NCBI GenBank assembly: GCA_041493205.1
Contig: JBGPYM010000042.1
Span: 1 to 15,899, forward strand
Direction of reading: 5' to 3'
Length of the DNA: 15,899 nucleotides
Origin: JBGPYM01 sp041493205
Lineage (GTDB): Bacteria; Bacteroidota; Ignavibacteria; UBA10030; UBA6906
The notes beneath the pieces are model-generated. The model had not been told where the DNA came from, did no database searches, and worked only from the letters and a program-made list of their open reading frames with translations. The position numbers were made by a program, and so were the translations under genes. Positions 1 to 7,523 of this stretch are shown one piece after another (within the stretch, counting starts at the first letter, position 1; each line of letters begins with the position of its first letter).

Positions 1-2
1 AT

Positions 3-242
3 CTGATCGACCACAACATCGTGCTGCTCCTCAGCGAGCGGCAGGGGCTGGTGCGGCAGATCGGCGCGGTCAAGAAACGAAAGGGAAGAGGCATTGTCGA
101 CAAGGGGAGGGAGCGACAGATCCTGAAGAAGCAACGCGCGGTGGCGCGCGACCTGGATCTGGACGCCGGATTCGTGGAAGAGATGTTCCGCGCGATCTTC
201 AAGCTCGCGAAGACATCGCAGAAAGCGATCGCACGCAGATGA
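3..242 (+). CDS. Chorismate mutase, AroQ type, 3' part only
   Basis: The gene is cut by the left edge of the window. The visible 79 codons read LIDHNIVLLLSER, then VRQIGAVKKRKG, then KGRERQILKK and a final helix ending SQKAIARR. This is the helical pattern of AroQ chorismate mutases, with the conserved Arg of the SER segment, the Lys of the IGAVK segment, and the RE pair of helix 2. The family converts chorismate to prephenate in the cytoplasm. The stop overlaps the start of the next gene, a prephenate dehydrogenase, as ATGA, so the two consecutive steps are translationally coupled. I cannot see whether the missing N-terminus carries another domain, such as a DAHP synthase or prephenate dehydratase fusion. 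The family call is fairly secure; the exact architecture is not. Confidence 0.8.
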   Translation: MIDHNIVLLLSERQGLVRQIGAVKKRKGRGIVDKGRERQILKKQRAVARDLDLDAGFVEEMFRAIFKLAKTSQKAIARR

Positions 243-982
243 GGCCGTCGGTCGGACTCATCGGGTACGGAAGATTCGGCCGCCTGGCAGCCCGGTATAT
301 TGCCGGGGGGGCAGACGTTATTGTCTATGAGACGCGGGGTATGGTGCCGGTGGCGACCGGAAAACGAATCAGGCGGGGGACGCTCGCGCAGGCGGCGGCG
401 CAGCCGGTGGTCGTCCTTGCCGTCCCGGTGTCGGCTCTGCGGCGGGTCCTGAGAAGGATGAGCGTTCACCTCTCCCCCGGCGCGCTCGTGGTCGATGTCT
501 GCGCGGTGAAGGTGCTTCCGGTGCGGTGGATGAAGGAGATCCTCCCTCCCTCGGTATCCGTCCTCGGAACACACCCGCTGTTCGGGCCGGAGAGCGACAC
601 GGGGACCCTTCGCGGGCAACGCATCGTCCTGTGCCCGGCACGGATCACACCCGGGCGGCTGCGGGCACTCCGCCGCGCGGCGGTCCGCAAAGGACTCAGC
701 GTCCATCTGATGTCACCCCGTGAGCATGACCGCCTCATGGCAGACACTCTCCTGGCCAGCCAGTACGCAGGCCGCCTCATCGCCGCCGCGAAGGTGCGCC
801 GGCATGCGTGGTCCACGGGATCCTATGAACACCTCAAGGCGCTTGTGGCGATTGCCGAGAACGATTCCATCCAGCTCTTCCAGGACATGATGCGCTATAA
901 TCCGTTCGGAGGAGCAATGGTCCGCGCCCTCGGGAAGGCGCACCGTACGATTTCCCGTGCGCCGGCAGCGGGCACCCGTTGA
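239..982 (+). CDS. tyrA: Prephenate/arogenate dehydrogenase (TyrA family)
   Basis: This 247-residue protein oxidatively decarboxylates prephenate or arogenate on the way to tyrosine. A Rossmann NAD(P)-binding motif GYGRFG lies at residues 9-14 after a short beta strand. VDVCAVK at 85-91 matches the family DVxSVK segment, and GTHPLFGPES at 110-119 is the characteristic substrate-site motif, with His112. EHDRLMAD at 162-169 matches the EHDRxMA helix. The protein is short: there is no ACT domain and the C-terminal dimerisation region looks reduced, which is closer to plant-type arogenate dehydrogenases than to Bacillus TyrA. The ATG overlaps the chorismate mutase stop and has no clear Shine-Dalgarno site, so translation probably depends on coupling. 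Substrate choice between prephenate and arogenate cannot be read from the sequence. Confidence 0.85.
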   Translation: MRPSVGLIGYGRFGRLAARYIAGGADVIVYETRGMVPVATGKRIRRGTLAQAAAQPVVVLAVPVSALRRVLRRMSVHLSPGALVVDVCAVKVLPVRWMKEILPPSVSVLGTHPLFGPESDTGTLRGQRIVLCPARITPGRLRALRRAAVRKGLSVHLMSPREHDRLMADTLLASQYAGRLIAAAKVRRHAWSTGSYEHLKALVAIAENDSIQLFQDMMRYNPFGGAMVRALGKAHRTISRAPAAGTR

Positions 983-1007
983 TTTTTAGATGATAATTGG
1001 AGTTATT
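979..1007 (+). promoter_or_regulatory. Weak candidate promoter for the ABC exporter genes
   Basis: TTGATT (979-984) overlaps the tyrA stop and is followed, after 17 nt, by GTTATT (1002-1007), 11 nt before the ATG at 1019. Spacing matches the stronger promoters in this window, but the -10 box is poor. An alternative -10, GATAAT at 992-997, has no matching -35. The local AT-richness in a GC-rich window favours some promoter here. Confidence 0.25.
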
Positions 1008-1018
1008 CCTTTATTGAA

Positions 1019-1756
1019 ATGAAACAACCGGAACAAATACCATCAGGCATGATTGAGCTGAAGAACGTAACGAAGAAGTTCGGTCCGTTCACCGCGGTCG
1101 ACAACGTCTCCCTGCGGATCGAGAAGGGGCAATTCTTCGGTTTTCTCGGCCCGAACGGCGCGGGCAAGACGACGACCATCAAAATGCTGACCGGTCTCTA
1201 CTCCCCCACTTCCGGCATCTGTCTGGTGAACGGCCATGATGTTCACCGCGACCCCCTCCCCGCCAAACAGAGCATCGGGTACGTTCCCGATCAGCCCTTC
1301 CTCTATGAAAAGCTGACCGGACGGGAGTTCCTCTACTTCGTCGGGGGACTGTTCCAGATCCCGGTGGACAATCTCCGTGACCGGATTGCGCACTCCATCG
1401 AGGCATTTGAAATCGGCGACTTTATCGACCGGCGTGCCGAGGAATATTCACAGGGAATGCGCCAGCGGATCGTCCTCTCGGCCGCCCTCTTACACGACCC
1501 CCAGGTGCTGGTCATCGACGAACCCCTCATCGGGCTTGATCCCCGCAGCGCCCGGCTTGTGAAGGATTCGCTGAAGGAAAGAACCGGCCGCGGGCTCACA
1601 ATCTTCATGTCCACCCACCTGCTGGAGATCGTGGAAGAACTCTGCGACAGGATTGCCATCATCAAAGACGGCCGGATCATCCACGAAGAGGTGCAGAACG
1701 AATTGCGCCGCTTCGACGGCCAGCTCGAGACGATGTTCCTGGAACTCACCAAGTAA
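1019..1756 (+). CDS. ABC transporter ATP-binding protein
   Basis: This 245-residue cytoplasmic ATPase powers the permease encoded 7 nt downstream. The Walker A motif GPNGAGKTT is at 44-52 and the Q-loop around Gln92 in YVPDQPFLY. The signature segment reads YSQGMRQR at 143-150, Walker B VLVIDEP with the D-loop continues to about 175, and the H-loop is STH at 198-200. The signature departs from the canonical LSGGQ, as is common in ABC-2 exporters, where YSxGM-type variants are frequent. The length is typical of single-domain ATPases. The ATG at 1019 has no good Shine-Dalgarno site; an internal ATG at 1049 would still leave the whole domain intact, so the start is uncertain by ten residues. The substrate is unknown. 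Confidence 0.92.
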   Translation: MKQPEQIPSGMIELKNVTKKFGPFTAVDNVSLRIEKGQFFGFLGPNGAGKTTTIKMLTGLYSPTSGICLVNGHDVHRDPLPAKQSIGYVPDQPFLYEKLTGREFLYFVGGLFQIPVDNLRDRIAHSIEAFEIGDFIDRRAEEYSQGMRQRIVLSAALLHDPQVLVIDEPLIGLDPRSARLVKDSLKERTGRGLTIFMSTHLLEIVEELCDRIAIIKDGRIIHEEVQNELRRFDGQLETMFLELTK

Positions 1757-1763
1757 TCACCCG

Positions 1764-3455
1764 ATGCGCGAGATCGTTCTTGTCCTGAACGTCAAGGCGA
1801 CGAGCTTCCTCAAGAACGTGCTCGATTTCCGCATCGAGAGCCTGTTCAAGAACCTCTCCTCGCTCCTCATCTTCGGCGGCGTTGCCGTCGGGATCTTCCT
1901 TCTCTCCCGGGCCGCGACGGGCTATCTCCTCACGCAGGCCCATATCGGGCTCTTTTTGTTTCACCGGTTTCTCTCGATGCTCCTCTACGTGTTTTTCATC
2001 ACCGTGAACCTGGGAAACATGATCGTCTGCTATGCGACGCTGTACCGGTCGGAGGAGGTCGGGTTTCTGATGGGTTTGCCGATGAAACACCGGAATATCT
2101 TCATCGTCAAGTTTATCGACAATTTCTTTTACAGTTCCAGCACGCTGTTGCTGCTCGGGCTCGCCCTGCTCCTCGGCTACGGATCGTATTTTTCGATGCC
2201 GTGGTATTTCTACCTGGTCACCCTCTTCGTCGTCCTGCTCCCGTTCATGTTGATTGCCGGGATCATCGCGGTGATCATCCTGATGGTCCTCATTAAGATC
2301 GCGTCGCACATCGGCATCCGCTGGCTGCTCGCGGGCATCATCCTGCTCTATCTCTCGGCGATCTATCTTTACTTCTCGATGACGAACCCCGTGCACCTGG
2401 TGCAGGAGGTCATGCGGCATTACCCCGACGTGAACGCATACTTCGGCTATCTTGACCCTCCGTTTGCCCGGTACCTCCCCAACCACTGGGTGTCGGAATT
2501 CCTGTACTGGACCATGGTCGACGATCCCACCCGGGCAAGCACCAACCTGGTGACGCTGCTTCTTATCCTCGCGGGCCTGGTGGTGGTGGCGGTGGCCATG
2601 GCGAAGTCATACTACTACCGTAGCTGGCTCGCCGCTTCGGATGCCCGGTCGCAGCGGGGCACCCTGCCGTCCTGGTTCACGCTCCGTTTTATGGAGTTCG
2701 GCAAGAAGGGATTTCTGCGTGAGCAGTCGGATGCGCTCTTCCGGCGCGACTTCTGGGTCTTCTTCCGTGAGCCGAGCCAGTGGCTGCACCTGATGCTCAT
2801 GCTTCTGCTGCTCATGATCTTCCTCGTGTCGATGGGCTCGCTCGAACTGAAACTCAACCAGCCTTTCCTCCAGACGGTGTCGTTCCTTGTCGTATTCCTT
2901 TTCGACGGATTTCTGATCGCTTCGATCTCGCTCCGGTTTGTCTTTCCTTCGGTCAGCCTCGAGGGGGACGCGTTCTGGTGCGTGCGCAGCGCTCCGGTAT
3001 CCCTGCGCAAAGTGTACATGCACAAGTTTGTCACCTCGTTTGCCCTGGTCCTGCTCATCGGGGAGATGCTTGCGGTGGTCTCTACCGCAATGCTGCGGGA
3101 TAACCCGGTCCTGGTGATCGTCGCCGCCCTCTGCACTGCGTTCGTTGCGCTCGCGCTCACCAGCGCGAACCTCGGCGCGGGGGCGTACTTCGCCTCGTAC
3201 CGGGAAAAAAATCCGATCCGCGTGGCTTCCTCTCAGGGCGCCTCGCTGACATTCCTGGGGAGCATGGTCTACCTCGGATGTGTCGTGCTCATTCTGGTCG
3301 TCCCTCTCAACCGGTATTTTGAAATGCTCATCCTCCGGGGCAATTCGGCCCCGACGTGGCTCACGTTGCCGGTTGCGGCGATCGGCGTTCTCTCGATCGT
3401 GACGTTCTTCGCATCGACAGCGGTCGGACTCTCGACCATCCGGAGGGATTACTGA
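1764..3455 (+). CDS. ABC-2-like exporter permease, 12 membrane segments
   Basis: This 563-residue integral membrane protein is the partner of the preceding ATPase. I count about twelve hydrophobic segments in two halves, six before and six after a polar central stretch (roughly residues 290-340) that contains FRRDFWVFFREPSQW. The segment LEGDAFWCVRSAPVSLRKVYMHK resembles the EGxxFWxLRxxPxS motif of the large putative ABC exporters grouped as ABC_tran_2. Such proteins fuse two permease halves, so one copy would form the whole membrane part. The ATG at 1764 was chosen because the open frame upstream only overlaps the ATPase gene and this start leaves a 7-nt gap. The substrate cannot be inferred; polypeptide, lipid or drug are all open. 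Confidence 0.85.
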   Translation: MREIVLVLNVKATSFLKNVLDFRIESLFKNLSSLLIFGGVAVGIFLLSRAATGYLLTQAHIGLFLFHRFLSMLLYVFFITVNLGNMIVCYATLYRSEEVGFLMGLPMKHRNIFIVKFIDNFFYSSSTLLLLGLALLLGYGSYFSMPWYFYLVTLFVVLLPFMLIAGIIAVIILMVLIKIASHIGIRWLLAGIILLYLSAIYLYFSMTNPVHLVQEVMRHYPDVNAYFGYLDPPFARYLPNHWVSEFLYWTMVDDPTRASTNLVTLLLILAGLVVVAVAMAKSYYYRSWLAASDARSQRGTLPSWFTLRFMEFGKKGFLREQSDALFRRDFWVFFREPSQWLHLMLMLLLLMIFLVSMGSLELKLNQPFLQTVSFLVVFLFDGFLIASISLRFVFPSVSLEGDAFWCVRSAPVSLRKVYMHKFVTSFALVLLIGEMLAVVSTAMLRDNPVLVIVAALCTAFVALALTSANLGAGAYFASYREKNPIRVASSQGASLTFLGSMVYLGCVVLILVVPLNRYFEMLILRGNSAPTWLTLPVAAIGVLSIVTFFASTAVGLSTIRRDY

Positions 3456-3503
3456 TGTCCGCGCGCCATCCTCACCCACACTCATCCTGAAAGCGTCCAT
3501 CGC

Positions 3504-5537
3504 ATGAGGTCCCTCGTCCGGTGCGGCCTTGTTGGGGCGGTTGTTGCGCTCTGTGCACAGAGCGCTGCGGCACAGGAGCGGCTGGAGTTTTCGGACGCGG
3601 CCGAGCATGAGTTCCGTGCCGCGGTCGCGATGTACGATTCCGGCGCCTACCGCATCGCCGCCTCCGCCTTTGACCGGCTCATGCGCGAGTATCCATCGTC
3701 GCACCGGACCACGGCGGCCCTCGTCATGAAAGGCAAGGCGCTCTGCGAGGCACAGGAAAATCTTGAAGCGGCGAAGACACTGAAATCCTTCCTCGCGCGA
3801 TATCCCTCGAGCAGCTACGCAGCGGACGCAGAGTACACGCTCGGGAGAGTCTACGGGCGCATCGACCGGTGGGAAGAGGCGATGGACTTGTTCCTCGCAG
3901 CTTTCCGCCGGCTCGGACCCTCCTCGCCAGACCGGCTGGCCAGGAACATCATGGCAGCAATGGACTCGGCGGTCAATGTCCACCTCCCGATCACGGCCCT
4001 GCAGTCGCTCCTGGCACGCGCGGTTGTCCCCTCCGAACGGGCATGGTACTGGCTCACAACCGCGGAACGGGAGACTGCGGGGGACAACTCGGTCGCGGCC
4101 CTGATCGCGCTCGACTCGCTCGACGGTCGTTACCCGGACCATCCTTTCCATGCGCGCTCCGCCGACCTCCGGTCACGGCTTCAGGCCCGCAGCAGCATTG
4201 CACTGGGGGTGCTGCTGCCGCTCATGCGAAACGCGGATCCCTCGGCGGTCAAGGACATTGCCAACGAAGTGTACGACGGCATCGTCTTTGCGGTCGAGCA
4301 CTATGGCCGCGACCCGGCCGCGCGCATCACGGTCGCGCTTGAAACGCGCGATACCGAACGTGAACCGCAACGGGCAGTCCAGGGGGCACAGGAACTTGCA
4401 GACAACCGGCAGGTCATCGGCATCCTTGGCCCGGTGTTTTCCGCGACGGTCACACCGGCGGCTGTGGTGGCCAACGCGCACGGGGTCCCGCTGATCACCC
4501 CCACGGCAAATGCGGACGGCATCGCCGCGACGGGGGCGTACGTGTTCCAGGCGAATCCCGACTATGACGCGCGCGGACGCGCGATGGCCCGCTATGCGAT
4601 CCAGAAACGCGGGTTCCATTCCCTCGCCGTCATCGCCCCGGTGGATGCCTACGGCAAATTTCTCGCTGAGGGATTCGTCCGCGAGGCGGAACGCCTCGGC
4701 GCGCACGTTCTTGCCACGGAATGGTACCAGCGTGGGACGTCGGACCTGAAGCTGCCGCTCTCCAGAATCCGGCGCGCGGGAATGCTCGTCGGCGACGATG
4801 TGCGCATCTCGTTCAGCGGCCGGATGACGCGGGCCACGATGATGCAATTGATGGATTGCGGTGTTCCGCTCCGCCGGCTCGATTCCCTCATGAGCAAAGG
4901 TGCGGTCATCAGCGCCCGCGAGCTGCTCGGAAACGGCGCACGCCGCATGATGGACTCCCTGGATATCCATGTCGCCTTCGACGAGTCACGCGTCGACAGC
5001 ATGGAATATCCCGTTGAATCGATCGAGGCGATCTATGCCCCGATCAGTACGCCGGAAGAGATCGGCGTCGTCTCCTCGCAGGTGGTCTACTTCAATTTCC
5101 GGACGCAGATTCTCGGCGGAGGTGAGTGGTACAATTTTGCCGAACTGAGCGCGAACCGCCGATACTGCGAGGGAGTGGAGTTCGACTCTGATACCTATGT
5201 CGATACCGCGCGGGCCGATTTCAAGCAGTTCGTCGACGACTTCAGCAACCGGTTCAAGAAACGACCCACCAAAAACACGCTGTTCGGGTACGATGCCGCT
5301 TTGCTCGTCCTCCATGCGGTCACCATGGGGGCAACGACGCGCGATGCGCTGCAGCGGGCGCTGGCGGGAACGGAGAGCTATCAGGGATTTCATGCGAAAA
5401 TCAGCCTCACCGGGAGACGGGTGAATACATGGATGACGGTTCTCAGGTATGCAAAGGACGAAATCAGGAGGATCGGCGAGATTCAAGCCGAGACGCCTCC
5501 GGGAGGAGGGGGAAGTGGGGAGAAGAGGAAGGAGTGA
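3504..5537 (+). CDS. Secreted TPR plus type I periplasmic-binding protein (LpoA-like architecture)
   Basis: This 677-residue protein has a signal peptide (residues 1-23, cleavage after AAA) with no lipobox, so it should be periplasmic. Residues about 30-225 are helical, with TPR-type pairs such as FRAAVAMYDSGAY and AADAEYTLGRVYGRIDRWEE. From residue 231, IALGVLLPL begins a LivK/LppC-type Leu-Ile-Val-binding fold: GILGPVFSATVTPAA (307-320), GVPLITPTA (337-345), VIAPVDAYG (376-384), and QILGGGEWYN (535-544). A stretch of about 75 residues (425-503) interrupts the fold where short binding proteins have a loop. TPR followed by this fold is the layout of E. coli LpoA, the activator of penicillin-binding protein PBP1A, with nearly the same length. 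An amino-acid-type binding or outer-membrane sensing role is an alternative. No permease for such a substrate is nearby. The ATG has only a weak Shine-Dalgarno site. Confidence 0.8.
   Translation: MRSLVRCGLVGAVVALCAQSAAAQERLEFSDAAEHEFRAAVAMYDSGAYRIAASAFDRLMREYPSSHRTTAALVMKGKALCEAQENLEAAKTLKSFLARYPSSSYAADAEYTLGRVYGRIDRWEEAMDLFLAAFRRLGPSSPDRLARNIMAAMDSAVNVHLPITALQSLLARAVVPSERAWYWLTTAERETAGDNSVAALIALDSLDGRYPDHPFHARSADLRSRLQARSSIALGVLLPLMRNADPSAVKDIANEVYDGIVFAVEHYGRDPAARITVALETRDTEREPQRAVQGAQELADNRQVIGILGPVFSATVTPAAVVANAHGVPLITPTANADGIAATGAYVFQANPDYDARGRAMARYAIQKRGFHSLAVIAPVDAYGKFLAEGFVREAERLGAHVLATEWYQRGTSDLKLPLSRIRRAGMLVGDDVRISFSGRMTRATMMQLMDCGVPLRRLDSLMSKGAVISARELLGNGARRMMDSLDIHVAFDESRVDSMEYPVESIEAIYAPISTPEEIGVVSSQVVYFNFRTQILGGGEWYNFAELSANRRYCEGVEFDSDTYVDTARADFKQFVDDFSNRFKKRPTKNTLFGYDAALLVLHAVTMGATTRDALQRALAGTESYQGFHAKISLTGRRVNTWMTVLRYAKDEIRRIGEIQAETPPGGGGSGEKRKE
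5504..5517 (+). promoter_or_regulatory. Ribosome-binding site and GTG start of radC
   Basis: AGGAGG (5504-5509) stands 5 nt before GTG (5515-5517). It lies inside the 3' end of the preceding gene. The longer frame's ATG at 5449 has no usable site, so this one decides the start. Confidence 0.65.
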
Positions 5538-6243
5538 CCGGGCCAAAGAACCTGTTCCGGTCAGAGGCGCGATCACGACGTGGCCAGCCGGGGAGCGGCC
5601 GCGGGAAAAACTGCTCCAACGGGGAGCCCCGTCACTCACCGACGCGGAACTCCTGGCGATCCTTCTGAGGACGGGGAGCGGCGCCCGGAGCGCCGTCGAT
5701 CTGGCGCACGAGCTGCTGGCGCGCGACGGGAACCTGCGGGGCATCGCGCGCAGAAACGCCGAGGAGCTGACCCGGCAATCGGGCGTCGGACACGTCAAGG
5801 CCGCAGAAATTCTCGCCGCGTTCGAGATCGGACGCCGCCTCCAGATGGAAACGGACAGGGAGAAATTCATCGTCCGCTCGCCCGCCGATGCAGCGCGGAT
5901 CCTGGTTCCCCGGATGCGCGACCTCCCTCACGAAGCGTTTGTCGTCCTGGTGCTCGACTCAAACAACGGCGTCGTTGCTGACGTCGAGCTCTCGCGAGGG
6001 ACGTTGAACGCAAGCCTCGTCCACCCGCGCGAAGTATACAAGTGCGCCATCGACCGGCTGGGCGCCGCCGTGCTGGTCGCCCACAACCATCCGAGCGGGA
6101 ACCCCGAACCGAGCCGGGAAGATATCGAGATCACCCGTCAACTCGCTGAAGCGGGGAGGGTGGTGGGGATTCCCCTGCACGATCATCTCATCATTGCAGG
6201 CAATATCTGCACCAGTCTCGCGGAACGGGGCCTTCTGCCGTAG
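5515..6243 (+). CDS. radC: RadC family JAB/MPN-domain protein
   Basis: With the GTG start at 5515 the protein has 242 residues, close to the family norm. The N-terminal part begins with TTWPAGERPREKLLQ (21-35) and a helix-hairpin-helix-like region, including LTDAELLAILLRTG (41-54) and RQSGVGHVKAAEIL (87-100). The C-terminal JAMM-type metal site is complete: Glu140 in LPHEAF, His190 and His192 in VAHNHPSG, and Asp203 in SREDIE. Despite the historic name, RadC is not clearly a DNA repair protein; its biochemical role is unsettled. The gene overlaps the end of the TPR/binding-protein gene by 23 nt, implying co-transcription and coupling, but no functional link is evident. Confidence 0.93.
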   Translation: MGRRGRSDRAKEPVPVRGAITTWPAGERPREKLLQRGAPSLTDAELLAILLRTGSGARSAVDLAHELLARDGNLRGIARRNAEELTRQSGVGHVKAAEILAAFEIGRRLQMETDREKFIVRSPADAARILVPRMRDLPHEAFVVLVLDSNNGVVADVELSRGTLNASLVHPREVYKCAIDRLGAAVLVAHNHPSGNPEPSREDIEITRQLAEAGRVVGIPLHDHLIIAGNICTSLAERGLLP

Positions 6244-6273
6244 CGGGCAGCGCCTTCAATCCTGATTTCTCCA

Positions 6274-6302
6274 TTGACAAAGGCTCCTTTTTTTCTTATC
6301 GT
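6274..6302 (+). promoter_or_regulatory. Sigma70-type promoter for the lipoprotein-LysM unit
   Basis: A consensus -35 box TTGACA (6274-6279) is followed after exactly 17 nt by TATCGT (6297-6302). The spacer is T-rich. Transcription would start near 6309, giving a 5' leader of about 58 nt that ends in a strong Shine-Dalgarno site, AGGAGG at 6354-6359, 7 nt before the ATG. Confidence 0.65.
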
Positions 6303-6366
6303 ACTTGAGAATGTCCTATCCCACGAACAAGGCCTCACTACCCATCAACTCTCAGGAGGGGTTTCA

Positions 6367-6636
6367 ATGCGAAAACTGAACAGGACGGTCACCGCATATG
6401 CGCTGGCTTTCCTCTTTGCAGGGTCAGGAGCGCTCGTCGGCTGCTCATCAAGCCCCGATGAAGCACAGATGAAGCAGCTGAACGACCTGAAGGAGGAAGT
6501 GGCGTCATTGCAGAAGGAGGTCGCAGCGGCGGAACAGCAGAAGAGCGCCCTCGAGAAGGAAATTGCCGAGAAGAACGCCAAGCTCAAGAAGTGCAACGAC
6601 GATCAGGCGATCGTGAAGCAGCGGCTTGCGAAGTAA
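6367..6636 (+). CDS. Small coiled-coil lipoprotein
   Basis: This 89-residue protein begins with a basic N-terminus and a hydrophobic segment ending in a lipobox, Leu23-Val24-Gly25-Cys26. Serines at the next positions (no Asp at +2) suggest sorting to the outer membrane. The mature 64 residues form one long predicted coiled coil with heptad-spaced hydrophobics (LNDLKEEVASLQ, EQQKSALEKEIAEK) and end in Lys. This recalls Braun's lipoprotein Lpp in size and layout, though I see no sequence identity that proves homology. It is the first gene of a unit with its own promoter; a coiled-coil LysM protein follows 31 nt later and the unit ends in a strong terminator. I infer an envelope structural or tethering role. 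The start is set by the AGGAGG site. Confidence 0.85.
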   Translation: MRKLNRTVTAYALAFLFAGSGALVGCSSSPDEAQMKQLNDLKEEVASLQKEVAAAEQQKSALEKEIAEKNAKLKKCNDDQAIVKQRLAK

Positions 6637-6667
6637 ATGCACGAATAACGAAAAGGAGTTACCGACG

Positions 6668-7396
6668 ATGAAAGTGACCACCGTACTCTTCGTGCTTGCT
6701 GCCCTGCTTGTGTGCGCCATCGGCGCGAACGCACAGGAAATGACGAAGGATCAATGGCAGCAGGAAATCACGAAACAGACGCAACTGCGGAATGACCTGA
6801 GCGCCAAAGTGAAGGCCCTTGCCGCGGATGTGACACGCATGCAGAACCAGTCCTCGCAGCTTGACGCGGACTACCAGAAATGTCTGGATGAGCTCTATGC
6901 GCTGGTCGGATCCGACCAGGCAAAGGCAGCCGCCTACCGCTCGGAAATCGAAGCCGCCGAAAACACGGCCAACGAACTGATGCGGCTCTCCGATGCGGAC
7001 CTCGTGGCACGCACGGACGATGTCAACGCCCTGGCCGCCAAGGTGAAATCGCTCTGGGAAAACAAGCTCTCGCTGATCCCGGAATTCTGGGACCGCCTCA
7101 CCGCGCTGAACGACAAGGTGAAGAGCCTCCAGGGAACGCTTGCCAATCAGGTGAAGACGTACACGGTCGGCACGTGGGCGAAGGAGCGCGATTGCCTCTG
7201 GAACATCTCCAAGAAAAAGGACATCTATAACAACGCGTGGCTCTGGCCCAAGATCTGGCAGGGGAACCGCGATCAGATCAAGGATCCGGATGTCATCCAC
7301 AAGGGGCAGAAACTGAAAATCCCCAAGGGGAACGAGCTGAACGCCGAAGAGAAATCCGCGGCAAAGAAATACTACAGCAAAAAAGGCGGCGCATAG
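6668..7396 (+). CDS. Secreted coiled-coil protein with C-terminal LysM domain
   Basis: This 242-residue protein has a signal peptide (1-22, cleavage ANA/Q). Residues about 25-160 are charged helix with coiled-coil character. A LysM domain spans roughly 164-220: it opens with TYTVGTW, has the aromatic core WLWPKIWQGNRDQI, and closes with HKGQKLKIPKG. LysM domains bind N-acetylglucosamine-containing glycans, here most likely peptidoglycan. Two cysteines in the mature part (Cys71 and Cys186) could form a disulfide. The ATG at 6668 follows AAGGAG about 10 nt upstream; the longer frame starting at 6626 runs into the previous gene and lacks a signal peptide at its front. The pairing with a lipoprotein suggests an outer membrane-peptidoglycan linkage. 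There is no catalytic domain. Confidence 0.88.
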   Translation: MKVTTVLFVLAALLVCAIGANAQEMTKDQWQQEITKQTQLRNDLSAKVKALAADVTRMQNQSSQLDADYQKCLDELYALVGSDQAKAAAYRSEIEAAENTANELMRLSDADLVARTDDVNALAAKVKSLWENKLSLIPEFWDRLTALNDKVKSLQGTLANQVKTYTVGTWAKERDCLWNISKKKDIYNNAWLWPKIWQGNRDQIKDPDVIHKGQKLKIPKGNELNAEEKSAAKKYYSKKGGA

Positions 7397-7454
7397 GGTG
7401 GACGTGTCCGCCCGATGATGACTGCATCACCCGTGTGCGGGTGCAACCTGCACA

Positions 7455-7500
7455 GCAACCCCCTTCCCTGTCTCGTGCCGGGAAGGGGGTTGCGTGTTTT
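7455..7500 (+). terminator. Strong intrinsic terminator after the LysM gene
   Basis: A perfect 14-bp stem pairs GCAACCCCCTTCCC (7455-7468) with GGGAAGGGGGTTGC (7480-7493) around an 11-nt loop. GTGTTTT follows immediately. It closes the lipoprotein-LysM unit. The phoH start lies only 28 nt beyond the stem. Confidence 0.9.
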
Positions 7501-7507
7501 CAGCGCA

Positions 7508-7523
7508 GAGGAGATCAGAGTTG
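7508..7523 (+). promoter_or_regulatory. Ribosome-binding site and TTG start of phoH
   Basis: GAGGAG (7508-7513) is 7 nt upstream of TTG (7521-7523). The frame can be extended to a GTG at 7494, but that codon sits in the tail of the terminator hairpin and has no ribosome-binding site. Confidence 0.75.

Noticed and set aside
1746..2486. A 246-codon open frame on the minus strand.
   Set aside because: Antisense to the membrane permease; its charged composition is the complement of hydrophobic codons.
3455..3490. An 11-codon frame starting at ATG 3455, overlapping the permease stop, with GGAGGG upstream.
   Set aside because: It is very short, His/Pro/Ser-rich without any leader-peptide logic or hairpin, and could arise by chance; the GGAGGG lies within permease codons.
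2607..4151. A 514-codon open frame on the minus strand.
   Set aside because: It is antisense to the permease and the TPR/binding-protein gene, highly charged and Arg/Glu-rich, as expected of GC-rich shadow frames, with no recognisable domain.
4173..4970. A 265-codon open frame on the minus strand.
   Set aside because: Antisense shadow of the binding-protein gene; no domain pattern.
5449..5514. Extension of radC back to ATG 5449.
   Set aside because: No ribosome-binding site, a non-conserved basic extension, and 89 nt of overlap with the upstream gene; GTG 5515 has a strong site.
6283..6302. T-run near 6288-6294 as a terminator for radC.
   Set aside because: No stable stem precedes it; the T-run is the spacer of the TTGACA/TATCGT promoter.
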